Notes: a model not told the origin generated them from the letters alone. Positions 9,944-19,837 are shown, numbered from the stretch's first letter. The stretch is DNA of 64,000 nucleotides from CAWKEY01 sp963696315 (GCA_963696315.1 CAVOJU010000026.1:53674-117673), one strand, 5' to 3'. A program made the numbers and translations.

Positions 9944-10147
9944 ATCTAATTATTGAAGAAGCCATACGGAATCCGGCTTATGTTGATAACTCAGTATCAC
10001 CAGCGATTACAAGCTATTTTGTGCTGAAAGTTGTCATCTTGGATATGATAATTTTTCTCGTTTCCACATGCTACGTTGAGCGACAAACCACAGCGCGAAA
10101 AACATAAGTTCCCACGCGCTACGTGGGAACTTAGATAAAAAGTATTA

Positions 10148-10816
10148 TTCGATGCGGAATTTATCGATCAGCGTGATCTTCAGCCGTTGTTATTGGCGCG
10201 TTTACAATAAGAATATAACGAGCATCAAGGGATGGATTTAAGCGAGCAGGGACTGGCTTACGCCTGAATTTGATTTTGGCGACTTTTCCGCGTTTGGTGC
10301 GCGAGCTTCCGCGTCTGTACTGCCCGTTTCAAGCAAGTTTTCGATGCTGATGTGTTGCCGCTATTTATTGAAGCGCCTGATTGCATTAGTCGTTCCCGGC
10401 TTAATGTTTATGGCGTGATGCCGCAAGACCTTAACGACACCGAGCATCGCTTTGCCGAAATATTGGATTCGGACACTACCAGCACTGTGGCCTGGTGGCA
10501 CCGCAACGAGCCGCGTAAACCGTGGTCAGTGGGTATAGTCATGCCGGATGGTGATCGTTATTTTCCCGATTTTATCTTGGGCGTGAATGGCCGTCATCAC
10601 GGCGACGGTGTGTTGCTGGTGGAAACTAAAGGTGCTCATATCATCAATTACGGAGAGACGCTGGAAAAAATCAACGCTGAACATAAGCAGTACGGCAAGC
10701 CGCTAATGCTAACCCGCCAAGATGATGGGCGATTCTGGATGATGCGTTATATCGAATCAACTCGGAAAATCGAACCGGATCAGGTGTTTCGGGTTGAGAA
10801 TATGGGGCAGTATTAA
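10148..10816 (+). pseudogene. 3' remnant of a type III restriction endonuclease Res gene
   Basis: The last ~155 codons (about 10352-10816) are open and read FAEILDSD...VAWWHRNEPRKPWSVGI...YFPDFILGVNGR...LLVETKGAH. The PDF...ETKG pattern is the PD-(D/E)XK nuclease of type III Res subunits. Upstream coding-like pieces in other frames (FDAEFIDQRDLQPLLLARLQ, EYNEHQGMDLSEQGLAYA) are interrupted by a stop at the CAA-TAA junction and by frame changes. The helicase two-thirds of the gene is gone. Base composition returns to that of the chromosome. Together with the Mod stump at 5621 this looks like the right-hand relic of a mod-res operon. Confidence 0.65.
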
Positions 10817-11014
10817 CGGTGGCATCTTTGTCCACACTTAGCGATATTTTTTATTCAGCGGCAGTGGCGTGCTGCATAGGAATGAAAACTGGCGAATTCG
10901 TATCCTTAAGTGCAAAACAGTGGTCGCGCCGGGCTCAAGCCAGCCTGGTCAGTAATTATTGTTAGCAGGGATTGACAGCGCAAAAAATAACAGCGGTCAT
11001 TTCCCCGGCATCAA

Positions 11015-11044
11015 TGGACTAATAGCCCCTTATTTTGGTATAGT
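11015..11044 (+). promoter_or_regulatory. Possible gap promoter
   Basis: TGGACT (11015-11020) and TATAGT (11039-11044) are spaced by 18 bases, 67 bases before the gap ATG. The -35 box is a weak match, so the call is tentative. Confidence 0.3.
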
Positions 11045-11110
11045 CTGTGCAGTTGTGGCAGTTTTGGCCACGCGTTTTTGACAATCACCTTATCAATCTG
11101 GAGAAATTCT

Positions 11111-12124
11111 ATGCCAATTAAAGTTGCAATCAATGGTTATGGGCGTATTGGACGCAATATCGTACGGGCCCTGTATGAATCCGGCCGTACCAATGAAATT
11201 CAAATTGTTGCAATCAATGATTTGGGTGATTCCGAGACCAATGCCCACCTGACTCAATATGACTCAGTGCATGGAAAGTTTCCTTATGAAGTAGTGGTTG
11301 ATGGCGATTCCATCGTTATCAATGGCGACAGAATCAAAGTTTTCGCCGAAAGAGATCCCGCCAAATTGCCATGGAGCGATCTGGGTATCGATGTCGTGCA
11401 TGAATGTACCGGGTTATTCACCAGCAAGGCCAAAGCCTCCGCGCATATTACCGCAGGCGCCAAAAAAGTCATTATTTCTGCACCGGGCGGCAATGATGTC
11501 GACGCCACCATCGTCTTTGGCGTCAACCACACTTCGCTAAAAGCATCCGATACTGTAATTTCGAACGCCTCCTGCACCACCAACTGTCTGGCGCCTTTGG
11601 TTAAACCGCTGCATGACGCCATTGGCCTTGAAAGTGGCTTGATGACCACCATTCATTCGTATACCAATGACCAGGTTTTGACCGATGTTTACCATAGCGA
11701 CCTGCGCCGCGCCCGTTCAGCCACTCAATCCATGATTCCTACCAAAACCGGCGCGGCCGCTGCGGTTGGCCTGGTGTTACCTGAACTGAACGGCAAATTG
11801 GACGGCTTTGCCATGCGCGTGCCTACCATCAATGTCTCCGTGGTTGACCTGACTTTTCAGGCTTCCAGAAATACCAGCAAAGCGGAAGTTGACGACATCC
11901 TGAAAGCCGCTGCTGCCGGCCCGTTAAAAGGCATTTTGGCGATCAACGAAAAACCGCTGGTTTCCATTGATTTTAATCACAACCCGGCATCCTCTATCTA
12001 CGAAGCGCCATTAACCAAAGTGCTGAACGGCAGTCTCGTAAAAGTGCTGTCCTGGTACGACAACGAGTGGGGCTTCTCAAACCGTATGCTGGATACCACC
12101 ATTGCTTTGGTCAATGCAAAATAA
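11111..12124 (+). CDS. gap: Glyceraldehyde-3-phosphate dehydrogenase, type I
   Basis: Oxidises glyceraldehyde 3-phosphate to 1,3-bisphosphoglycerate with NAD. The 337-residue protein has the N-terminal Rossmann motif INGYGRIGRN, the catalytic SNASCTTNC (cysteine near 154), HSYTNDQ, and the C-terminal SWYDNEWGFSNRM. The frame also opens at 11078, but ATG 11111 has a good GGAG site 8 bases upstream and the standard MPIKVAINGYG beginning. It is followed after 15 bases by pyk, so the two glycolytic genes probably form an operon. Erythrose-4-phosphate dehydrogenase is a close relative and cannot be wholly excluded. Confidence 0.92.
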   Translation: MPIKVAINGYGRIGRNIVRALYESGRTNEIQIVAINDLGDSETNAHLTQYDSVHGKFPYEVVVDGDSIVINGDRIKVFAERDPAKLPWSDLGIDVVHECTGLFTSKAKASAHITAGAKKVIISAPGGNDVDATIVFGVNHTSLKASDTVISNASCTTNCLAPLVKPLHDAIGLESGLMTTIHSYTNDQVLTDVYHSDLRRARSATQSMIPTKTGAAAAVGLVLPELNGKLDGFAMRVPTINVSVVDLTFQASRNTSKAEVDDILKAAAAGPLKGILAINEKPLVSIDFNHNPASSIYEAPLTKVLNGSLVKVLSWYDNEWGFSNRMLDTTIALVNAK

Positions 12125-12139
12125 CGGACTCAAACCATA

Positions 12140-13579
12140 ATGTTAAGAAGAACCAAAATTTTAGCAACACTGGGCCCTGCTACAGATAAGCCCGGTGTGC
12201 TTGAAGGTTTGTTTGATGCAGGGCTTGACGTCGTTCGCATGAATTTCTCGCACGGTTCGGCTCAAGATCATATCGATCGAGCCAACGCCGTGCGCGAACT
12301 CAGCAAGAAAACCAACCGTTTGGTGGGTATTCTTGCTGATCTGCAAGGTCCGAAAATTCGTATCGCCCGCTTTAAAGATACCAAAGTCAACCTGAATGAA
12401 GGCCAGAGCTTTGCGCTGGACATTAATCTGGACCCAAAATCTGGCGATAATACCCAGGTCGGTATTACTTACGAGCCACTGGCTCTCGAAGTCAAGCCTG
12501 GCAGCAGGCTGTTATTGGATGATGGCCGTATCGTCATGGATGTGGTCAATGTTGAAAACATGCGGGTGAATTGTACCGTTATCGTCGGCGGCGATCTGTC
12601 CAACAACAAAGGCATCAACCTGCTGGGCGGCGGTCTTTCTGCGGCGGCCTTGACCGACAAAGACAAGGAAGACATTCTGACTATCGCCAAAATGGGCGCC
12701 GATTATGTTGCGGTCTCGTTTCCCCGTTGCGCCGATGATCTGCATGAAGCGCGTCGCCTTTTGCGTGAAGCCGGCAGCGATGCAGGTATCATTGCCAAGG
12801 TTGAACGCGCCGAGGCACTGGAGGTGATTGATGAAATCATTCTGGCCTCTGACGGCGTCATGGTTGCCCGTGGCGATCTCGGTGTCGAAATAGGTGATGC
12901 CAACTTGCCTGCAGTGCAAAAGCAAATGATTAAACGCGCCCGCGAGCTTAATCGTGTGGCGATTACCGCGACCCAGATGATGGAGTCGATGATAGACAAC
13001 CCGATTCCTACCCGTGCGGAAGTTTTTGATGTGGCCAATGCGGTTTATGACGGCACCGATGCCATCATGTTATCGGCGGAAACGGCATCCGGCAAATACC
13101 CGGTGAAAGCCGTTGCCGCCATGGACCGCATCTGCGTCGAGGCTGAAAAGCAGCGCAGCGTGCGCGTTTCCGGGCATCGTCTCGATGCAGAATTTGGGCG
13201 TGTTGATGAGGCCATTGCCATGTCCGCCATGTATATGGCCAACCATTCCAGAATCAATGGTATCGCGGCATTAACAGAATCGGGATCGACCCCGCTATGG
13301 ATGTCCAGAATCAGCTCGGGCATTCCTATTTTTGCTTTCAGCAGCAGCCAAAAAACGCTGGGCAGAGTGACCTTATACCGCGGCGTATTTCCATTTTACT
13401 TCACGCATGAAGCACAGGATCATGTCGAAGTGAATCGAGGCATTGTCAATGCGCTGAAAAAACGCGGCCAGGCGAAAGAGGGCGATAAATTCATTATCAC
13501 CAAGGGCGATTTGACAGGCATGCAGGGCGGAACCAACGCACTCAAAGTCATCACAGTCGGCGAAGGCTTAACGCCTTAA
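12140..13579 (+). CDS. pyk: Pyruvate kinase
   Basis: Converts phosphoenolpyruvate and ADP to pyruvate and ATP. The 479-residue frame starts MLRRTKILATLGPATDKP and has the substrate-binding VRMNFSHG, the catalytic AKVERAEAL and ASDGVMVARGDLGVEIG, and the signature AITATQMMESMIDNPIPTRAE. A C-terminal regulatory domain is complete. Length and motif order fit PykA-type bacterial enzymes. It is co-directional with gap, 15 bases downstream. Confidence 0.95.
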   Translation: MLRRTKILATLGPATDKPGVLEGLFDAGLDVVRMNFSHGSAQDHIDRANAVRELSKKTNRLVGILADLQGPKIRIARFKDTKVNLNEGQSFALDINLDPKSGDNTQVGITYEPLALEVKPGSRLLLDDGRIVMDVVNVENMRVNCTVIVGGDLSNNKGINLLGGGLSAAALTDKDKEDILTIAKMGADYVAVSFPRCADDLHEARRLLREAGSDAGIIAKVERAEALEVIDEIILASDGVMVARGDLGVEIGDANLPAVQKQMIKRARELNRVAITATQMMESMIDNPIPTRAEVFDVANAVYDGTDAIMLSAETASGKYPVKAVAAMDRICVEAEKQRSVRVSGHRLDAEFGRVDEAIAMSAMYMANHSRINGIAALTESGSTPLWMSRISSGIPIFAFSSSQKTLGRVTLYRGVFPFYFTHEAQDHVEVNRGIVNALKKRGQAKEGDKFIITKGDLTGMQGGTNALKVITVGEGLTP

Positions 13580-13589
13580 TTAACCGCAC

Positions 13590-13636
13590 CACGGCAATGC
13601 AGCAGCGCGCAAATCTCTGTGTGTTTCATTGCCGTG
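13590..13636. repeat. Inverted repeat between convergent pyk and uvrD
   Basis: CACGGCAATG at 13590-13599 is a perfect inverted match to CATTGCCGTG at 13627-13636, with a 27-base loop. It lies exactly between two convergent genes and could terminate both, but there is no T-run on either side. Confidence 0.4.
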
Positions 13637-13643
13637 TCCGCCG

Positions 13644-15809
13644 CTACAGCACCTCTAGCGAGGCATAAGACAGCATCAGCCATTTAAGCCCCGCCGTTTT
13701 AAAATTAATCTGCACTTTTTCCTGGGCGCCTTCGCCTTCCATCTGCAACACCACGCCTTCGCCAAACTTGGCATGACGGACGCGCTGCCCCAGTTTATAC
13801 GTGCTTTGCGTGTGCATGCTCGGGGCTCTCGGCTGAAAGGCCGTAACCGGTCGCGTCACATTGGCCCGCATTCTAACTTCCTGAATACAGGCTTCCGGCA
13901 GTTCGCGCAGAAAACGCGAGGGTCTTGGATAACTTTCACGGCCATATAGCCGCCGCGATTCGGCATAAGTCAGATACAATTGCTGCATGGCGCGGGTCAT
14001 GCCGACATAACAAAGTCTGCGCTCTTCTTCCAGCCTGCCGGCATCATCAACAGACTGCTGGGATGGGAACAGCCCCTCTTCCATGCCGACCAGAAAAACC
14101 AGTTTGAACTCCAGGCCTTTGGCAGAATGCAGGGTCATTAACTGTACGCAGTCTTCAAAGTCGTCTGCCTGCAGCTCGCCGGCTTCCAGGGCTGCATGCG
14201 CCAAAAACATGTCCAGCTCGCTGAGTTGGTCTTCATTGTCCTCGGTAAAATCAAAAAGCCGCGCCGCGTTAACCAGTTCTTCCAGGTTTTCTGCTTTTTC
14301 CTCGCCTTTGTCGGCCTTGTCATTTTTATACTGTTCAAGCAGACCGCTTTTTTCGATCACCAGTTGGACTTTTTCATAGAGCTCCAGGCCGTCGGCCTGT
14401 TCCGCCAGTTGCTGAATCAGATTTAAAAAACCTTTCAAGGCATTGGTGGCGCGCGCACTAAGACGCCCCTGATTGATCAGTACGATAGCCGCCGCCCACA
14501 GGGAAATACTGCGTTCGCGGGCCAGCAAACGAATATCGTCCAGGGTTTTGGCGCCTATGCCGCGCGTTGGCGTGTTAATCACGCGCTCAAACGAGGCGTC
14601 GTCATGACGGTTGGACATCAAACGCAAATAGGCCAGGGCATTTTTTATTTCTGCGCGGTCGAAGAAGCGCAGCCCGCCATAAACCCGGTAAGGTATGCCC
14701 GTCGCCATCAGCTTTTCTTCAAATTGCCGGGACTGGGCATTGGAACGGTATAAAATGGCGGCCTCGCTGCGCGCGCCGCCGCTATTGATCCAGGCCCTGA
14801 TGCGTTCGACGACGAAATAGGCTTCGTCCTGCTCGTTGAAGGCGGCGTATAACGAAATCAGGTCGCCATCGCCCGAATCGGTCCACAGCACCTTACCCAT
14901 GCGGCCTTCATTGTGGGCGATAACGGTGTTGGCGGCCTTGAGAATGTTGCCGGTCGAGCGGTAATTCTGCTCCAGCTTGATGACTTGATGATTCGGGTAA
15001 TGTTTTTGAAAGCTGTAGATATTCTCGATTTTCGCACCGCGCCAGCCGTAAATGGACTGATCATCATCGCCGACCACAAAGAGATTATCCTTGCCCGTCG
15101 TCAACAGGCGCAGCCAGGCGTATTGAATGGTGTTGGTATCCTGAAATTCATCCACATGCACTTGTCTGAAGCGTTGCTGATAAAACTCCAGGACATCGAC
15201 GTTGTCGCGTAACAATTCATGCGCCCTCAGCAGCAGCTCGGCAAAATCCACCAGGCCGGAACGGTCACACAGCTCTTCATAAGCCCGGTAAATAGTCAGC
15301 AGCTGGCGCTGGTATGGGTCGCCGGTATCGGCCATGTGCCGGGCCCGGATGCCTTCATCCTTTTGTGCGTTGATGGCCCATTGCACCTGTTTGGGCGGCC
15401 ATTTGGCCTCATCCAGATTGAGCGTGTTCAGCAAGCGCTTGATGACTCTTAACTGATCGGCCGAATCCATCACCTGAAACGTGTCAGGCAGCTTCGCCTG
15501 TTTTGCATGCCGCCTTAACAGCCGGTGCGCCAGTCCGTGAAAAGTGCCTATCCACATCGTGTGTGCAGATAGGTTCAACAGATCCTCGATGCGGCCGCGC
15601 ATTTCCTTGGCCGCCTTGTTGGTGAAAGTGACCGCCAGAATGCTGTAAGGCGACAAACCTTCTACCTGAATCTGCCAGGCGATACGGTGCACCAGGACAC
15701 GGGTTTTGCCGCTGCCGGCTCCCGCCAGAACCAGCATGGCCTGGGATGGCGCAGAAACCGCCAGACGCTGGCTATCGTTTAAAGGGTTTATGATTTTTGT
15801 AATATCCAC
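13644..15809 (-). CDS. uvrD: DNA helicase II UvrD
   Basis: A superfamily 1A 3'-5' helicase of nucleotide-excision and mismatch repair. The 721-residue length matches E. coli UvrD. It begins MDITKIINPLNDSQRLAV and has Q motif and Walker A LAGAGSGKTRVLVHR, motif Ia AVTFTNKAAKEMRGR, motif II DEFQDTN, motif III VVGDDDQSIYGWRGA, motif IV EQNYRST, motif V TLHSAKGLEF, motif VI EERRLCYVGMTRA, and the C-terminal Tudor-like segment (GQRVRHAKFGEGVV). Rep and PcrA are close relatives, but the start and C-terminus favour UvrD. It is convergent with pyk. Confidence 0.93.
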   Translation of the reverse strand: MDITKIINPLNDSQRLAVSAPSQAMLVLAGAGSGKTRVLVHRIAWQIQVEGLSPYSILAVTFTNKAAKEMRGRIEDLLNLSAHTMWIGTFHGLAHRLLRRHAKQAKLPDTFQVMDSADQLRVIKRLLNTLNLDEAKWPPKQVQWAINAQKDEGIRARHMADTGDPYQRQLLTIYRAYEELCDRSGLVDFAELLLRAHELLRDNVDVLEFYQQRFRQVHVDEFQDTNTIQYAWLRLLTTGKDNLFVVGDDDQSIYGWRGAKIENIYSFQKHYPNHQVIKLEQNYRSTGNILKAANTVIAHNEGRMGKVLWTDSGDGDLISLYAAFNEQDEAYFVVERIRAWINSGGARSEAAILYRSNAQSRQFEEKLMATGIPYRVYGGLRFFDRAEIKNALAYLRLMSNRHDDASFERVINTPTRGIGAKTLDDIRLLARERSISLWAAAIVLINQGRLSARATNALKGFLNLIQQLAEQADGLELYEKVQLVIEKSGLLEQYKNDKADKGEEKAENLEELVNAARLFDFTEDNEDQLSELDMFLAHAALEAGELQADDFEDCVQLMTLHSAKGLEFKLVFLVGMEEGLFPSQQSVDDAGRLEEERRLCYVGMTRAMQQLYLTYAESRRLYGRESYPRPSRFLRELPEACIQEVRMRANVTRPVTAFQPRAPSMHTQSTYKLGQRVRHAKFGEGVVLQMEGEGAQEKVQINFKTAGLKWLMLSYASLEVL

Positions 15810-15912
15810 ATGTTACCGCTTGCACATTTTTTGGAGCTGTGTATATTTGGAGCGGGTTTTTCAATGGCAAACTGTTTTGGTTTCGCTACAACTACACAGA
15901 AGGTTTATTAAG

Positions 15913-16155
15913 ATGAGTTTTGATTATAAACGTATGATTAAATTTGAACACAATGTCGGCGAGAAAGAAAAAAAATACCGCATGTACGGGGGAGCCGCGT
16001 TGATGATTATTTCAATTTTTACCGCCTCAATTGCCTTATTGCTGATTGGTCTGGTTCTTGTTGCCACCGGCTTTTCAGGCTGGTGCCCCGCTTATTCCGG
16101 GTTTGGCAAAAATACCTGCGAAACTGGCGGCGAGCCGGAGTCGACCAGCAACTAA
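15913..16155 (+). CDS. Small DUF2892-type inner-membrane protein
   Basis: Eighty residues from ATG 15913, which has AGAAGG about 9 bases upstream. After a charged N-terminus (RMIKFEHNVGEKEKKYRMYGG) come two membrane helices (AALMIISIFTASIALLL, IGLVLVATGFSGWCPAY) and a short tail with two cysteines (WCPAY...NTC). The N-terminal NVG-E-x-x-R pattern and the GWCP-Y-x-x-G ending match YgaP-like DUF2892 membrane domains. Function is unknown in this stand-alone form. The frame can be extended upstream to 15706, but that extension runs into uvrD antisense and lacks conservation. Confidence 0.7.
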   Translation: MSFDYKRMIKFEHNVGEKEKKYRMYGGAALMIISIFTASIALLLIGLVLVATGFSGWCPAYSGFGKNTCETGGEPESTSN

Positions 16156-16165
16156 GCCAGTAGCT

Positions 16166-16206
16166 CAAGGTTCAAGATTAGACATGTTACGCTACCTTGA
16201 ACCTTG
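16166..16206. repeat. 11-bp inverted repeat between convergent genes
   Basis: CAAGGTTCAAG (16166-16176) and CTTGAACCTTG (16196-16206) are a perfect inverted pair with a 19-base loop. The repeat lies between the DUF2892 gene and fxsA, which converge, so it may stop transcription in both directions. No T-run follows. Confidence 0.45.
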
Positions 16207-16214
16207 CAGCTGAT

Positions 16215-16652
16215 TTATTCTTCTTTCCGAAACTCACCTTCCAGCACATCCTTTTCTGTTCGAACCGGGCGCTGAAACGGACCTCCGGCCTGAATAAGAT
16301 GATGTTCGATGACATACTGGGCTATTTTTCTGCGCAACTGAGGGATCAGGCAGGCAAATCCCATGACATCGGTCACAAAGCCAGGCGTCAGTAATAAGGC
16401 GCCACCCACCAGCAAGATCGGGCCTTCTATCATTTCATAAGCAGGCAGGCTGCCTTGCGCCAGGCTCGCCTGAAAGCGATGCCAGGTCGCAAAACCCTGC
16501 TGCCGCAATAACCAGGCGCCCAGCACGGCGGAAAAAACCACTAAAAAAATAGTCGGAAAAGCACCGATTATCGCGCCTACCTGGATCAGCAAATAGATTT
16601 CTATAAAAGGAATAATCAGAAAACACAGGAACATTATTTGGAAAATTTTCAT
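16215..16652 (-). CDS. fxsA: FxsA family membrane protein
   Basis: FxsA is a cytoplasmic-membrane protein whose overproduction in E. coli blocks phage T7 exclusion by F; its normal role is unclear. The 145-residue protein from ATG 16652 begins MKIFQIMFLCFLIIPFIEIY and has the family pattern EIYLLIQVGAIIGAFPT, LGAWLLRQQG, and the second membrane pair PILLVGGALLLTPGFVTDVMG with the conserved LTPGFVTD. A charged tail (RPVRTEKDVLEGEFRKEE) follows. An ATG six codons earlier is possible but adds unconserved residues. It is divergent from cutA. Confidence 0.85.
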   Translation of the reverse strand: MKIFQIMFLCFLIIPFIEIYLLIQVGAIIGAFPTIFLVVFSAVLGAWLLRQQGFATWHRFQASLAQGSLPAYEMIEGPILLVGGALLLTPGFVTDVMGFACLIPQLRRKIAQYVIEHHLIQAGGPFQRPVRTEKDVLEGEFRKEE

Positions 16653-16753
16653 CGCTTGTACTCGAACCATAAAAGACCATGCTCACAATATAAGGGCAAT
16701 ATGGTTTAATTTCTAGGATAATATCGCAGCTCCTATCATTGTGATCCCTAAAA

Positions 16754-17080
16754 ATGCCCGCTTGCCATCAAATAATCCTGTGTACCTGTCCCGACCAGGA
16801 CACTGCCGAAAAAATAGCCCGTGTCTTGATCGCAGACCATTTGGCCGCCTGCGTGAATATTCTGCCCGGTATTCTGTCTGTGTATGCATGGCAAGGGCAG
16901 ATCGAATCGGCCCACGAGCATCTGTTGCTGATTAAATCCGATAAAGACCGCTATGCGGCCATTGAATCGGCCATAACAGCCAACCACCCATACGAGTTGC
17001 CTGAAATCATAGCCGTTGGCATTGACAATGGCTTGCCCGAATACCTGCACTGGATAGACTTATGCCTCTCTTCAAAATAG
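16754..17080 (+). CDS. cutA: Divalent-cation tolerance protein CutA
   Basis: A small trimeric PII-like protein linked to copper tolerance and often found beside dsbD. The 108-residue sequence has the family marks CTCPDQDTAEKIARVLI, HLAACVNILPG, YAWQGQIESAHEHLLLIKS and HPYELPEIIAVGI, and ends YLHWIDLCL. Its 3' end overlaps the dsbD start by 19 bases, so the two are likely translated from one transcript, as in enterics. Confidence 0.9.
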   Translation: MPACHQIILCTCPDQDTAEKIARVLIADHLAACVNILPGILSVYAWQGQIESAHEHLLLIKSDKDRYAAIESAITANHPYELPEIIAVGIDNGLPEYLHWIDLCLSSK

Positions 17081-19288
17081 TCCTGCTGTGTCTTTTAGCC
17101 CTTAGTCATCAGCCAGCCTTGGCGCTGGGCGATGACGATTTATTGCCGCCCGAGCAGGCCTTCAATATTTCTGCACGGGCCGTTTCTGCCGTTCAGCTTG
17201 AAGTGTCCTGGGTGATTGCCGATGGCTATTATCTGTACCGCAACAAAATACATTTTGAATCCAAAACCGGGTCAGTCCGCTTAGGGGAGCCGGTTTTTCC
17301 AGCAGGCGAAATCAAGCGACGATGAGTCTTTTGGCGATATGGTGATTTATCGCAGCCAGGTTAAAATTCTCGTGCCCTTGTCGGCGACTGACGGCGTGCC
17401 TTCCATGACGCTTCTGGTGCAGTATCAGGGCTGTGCCGACCAGGGCATTTGTTACCCGCCACAGAAAACCATGCAGGACATTAAACTGCCGGCGCAAACC
17501 GCGGCAACCGCCGATCCGCTCAGCCTGCTAGGTAAAGTCAGTCAAGGCTTGAAGCGTAATCTCTTTGAAGACGAATTATTGCCGCCGGAACAGGCGTTCC
17601 AGTTTTTTGCATCAGTAAGCGACGCCCATACGCTGCATGTCAACTGGCATATTGCCGACGGCTATTATCTGTACCGGGAAAAAATTGAGTTTGAATTGCT
17701 CAACACCGACGGCATGCAACTGGGCGCTTACAGCATTCCGCGCGGCACACCTAAACTCGATGAAGCCTTTGGCCAGGTTGAAACATTTCATAAGGAACTG
17801 GGCTTTGACCTGCCTGTTGTGCGCTCAAACATGTCCGCGCAGACCGTTATCCTGCAAGCGAAATACCAGGGCTGCGCCGACCGGGGCGTTTGCTATCCGC
17901 CGATGAGCTCCAAAATCAGCCTCGATCTGCCGGCAACGACGATGAAAGCCTCGCCTGCTGTTGCCAACGCCTCACCGGCGCCGGTGCTTTCCGAGCAGGA
18001 TCAAATCGTGCAAGCCTTGCAGCACGATTCTTTCTGGGTAACGCTGCTCAGCTTTTTCGGCTTTGGTCTGCTGTTATCGATTACCCCGTGCATCTTCCCG
18101 ATGATTCCGATTTTATCGGGCATTATTGTCGGGCATCGCCACATCACCACCGGGCGGGCTTTCTTGCTGTCGCTGAGTTATGTGCTGGCTTCGGCTGCTA
18201 CCTACATGGTGTTTGGTATCCTCGCGGCTTTGTTCGGCAGCAATTTGCAGACCACTTTTCAGCAGCCCTGGATTATCGGACTGTTCAGCGCTGTTTTTGT
18301 ACTGCTGTCATTGTCCATGTTTGGCTTTTATCATCTGGAACTTCCCAAGGCGCTGCAACTCACGCTGCATAACTCCAGCGAAAGACACCGGGATGGTTCG
18401 CTGCTGGGGGCGGCCATCATGGGTTCATTATCCTCGCTGATTGTCGGCCCCTGTGTTGCCGCGCCGCTGGCCGGGGCGCTGATGTATATTGGCCAGACCG
18501 GCGATACCGTATTAGGCGGCAGCGCGCTGTTTGTGATGGCCCTGGGCATGGGCGTGCCGCTGCTGTTTTTAGGCGCTTCGGCCGGAAAACTGTTGCCCAA
18601 AGCCGGCAACTGGCTGAATTCGACCAAAGCCGTGTTCGGAGTGATCATGCTGGCGGTCGCGGTGTGGATGTTGTCGCGCATTTTACCGGCCACGATAATC
18701 ATGCTGCTGTGGGCCATGCTGCTGATTCTTCCGGCCATTTACCTGAGCGCCGTTGATCCGCTGCCGCCTGACAGCTCGGGCTGGCGCAAGCTGTGGAAAG
18801 GCGTCGGCCTGATGATGCTCGCCTATGGTCTGTTATTGCTGATCGGTGTCAGTCTGGGCAACAGCAATCCCTTAAAACCCCTGCAAGGCGTGGGTATAAG
18901 TCCGGCGCAGGCGGCAGAGCAGGGCATTCGCTTTACTAGAGTGTCGTCACTGGCGGAACTGGAAACCAGAATTGAGCAGGCGCATGCCAACAAACAGCCA
19001 GTAATGCTGGATTTTTATGCCGACTGGTGCATTTCCTGCAAGGAAATGGAGGCATCTACCTTTGCCGATCCTGCCGTAAAACAAGCGCTTGCGGGCTTTG
19101 TATTGCTGCAGGCGGATGTCACTAAAAATTCGGAGGAGGATAAAGCACTGCTGGAGAAATTCAAGCTGATCGGACCACCGGCCGTTTTGTTCTTTGTTGA
19201 CGGTCAACAAGAAAACCCGGCGCTCCGGGTCATCGGCTTTCAGGATTCTGAAACCTTTATTGCCAGCCTGCAGCGGGTGCAGCCATGA
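17062..19288 (+). CDS. dsbD: Thiol:disulfide interchange protein DsbD with duplicated N-terminal domain (one-base frameshift)
   Basis: Carries electrons from cytoplasmic thioredoxin across the inner membrane to periplasmic partners. After a signal peptide (LLCLLALSHQPALA) there are two successive DsbD-alpha domains. Each has LLPPEQAF, IADGYYLYR and an active pair: YQGCADQGICYPP near 17430-17460 and YQGCADRGVCYPP near 17866-17900. The membrane core follows with TPCIFPMIPI and GPCVAAPL, then the C-terminal thioredoxin YADWCISCKEME. The frame breaks near 17318: GEIKRR and a stop in one frame, SDDESFGDMVIYRSQ in the next. Removing one base gives about 741 residues. Usual DsbD is near 570, and the excess is the extra alpha domain. 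Confidence 0.88.
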
Positions 19289-19800
19289 AACAGGCTGCAT
19301 TGATTATCATTGCCGCAGCCGTTGCCCTGGCGGCGGGCATCAGCGTCAGACGTTTGTCAACGCCGGTCATGGATTCAAGGCCGTCTACGCTAATAGACTT
19401 TAGTCTGCCCGATGTGTCAGGCGTTCAGCGTAATGTTTCAGAGTGGCAGGGCAGGGTTCTGGTTATTAATTTCTGGGCCACCTGGTGCCCGCCTTGCCGC
19501 AAAGAAATCCCTGAATTTGTGGCTTTGCAGGAACAATATGGCGACAAAGGCCTGCAGTTTGTCGGCATTGCCATAGAAGACCGGGAGCCGGTCAGTGACT
19601 ACCTGAACTCGATCAAGATCAACTATCCGATTTTAATTGGCGGTGACAAAGGCATAGCATTAGCCCAGCAACTGGGCAATATTATTAACGCTGTGCCGTT
19701 CACCATCGTCGTCAACCGGCAAGGCCAAATCATTCACCGGCAGCCCGGCGAGTTTTCCAGTGAGAAAGTCCTGGAAATTATCAGCCCGCTGATGCGGTGA
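19285..19800 (+). CDS. TlpA-like periplasmic thioredoxin
   Basis: Overlaps the dsbD stop by four bases. The 171-residue protein has one N-terminal membrane anchor (ALIIIAAAVALAAGIS) and a TlpA/ResA-type thioredoxin fold with INFWATWCPPCRKEIPEF (active site WCPPC) and the cis-proline segment NAVPFTIVVN. It probably receives electrons from the upstream DsbD and reduces periplasmic thiols, for example in cytochrome c maturation or copper-site assembly. The target is not visible. Confidence 0.85.
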   Translation: MKQAALIIIAAAVALAAGISVRRLSTPVMDSRPSTLIDFSLPDVSGVQRNVSEWQGRVLVINFWATWCPPCRKEIPEFVALQEQYGDKGLQFVGIAIEDREPVSDYLNSIKINYPILIGGDKGIALAQQLGNIINAVPFTIVVNRQGQIIHRQPGEFSSEKVLEIISPLMR

Positions 19801-19837
19801 TTTAGAGCCGAGACTGGAAGAGCACGCTCTGAGCCGC

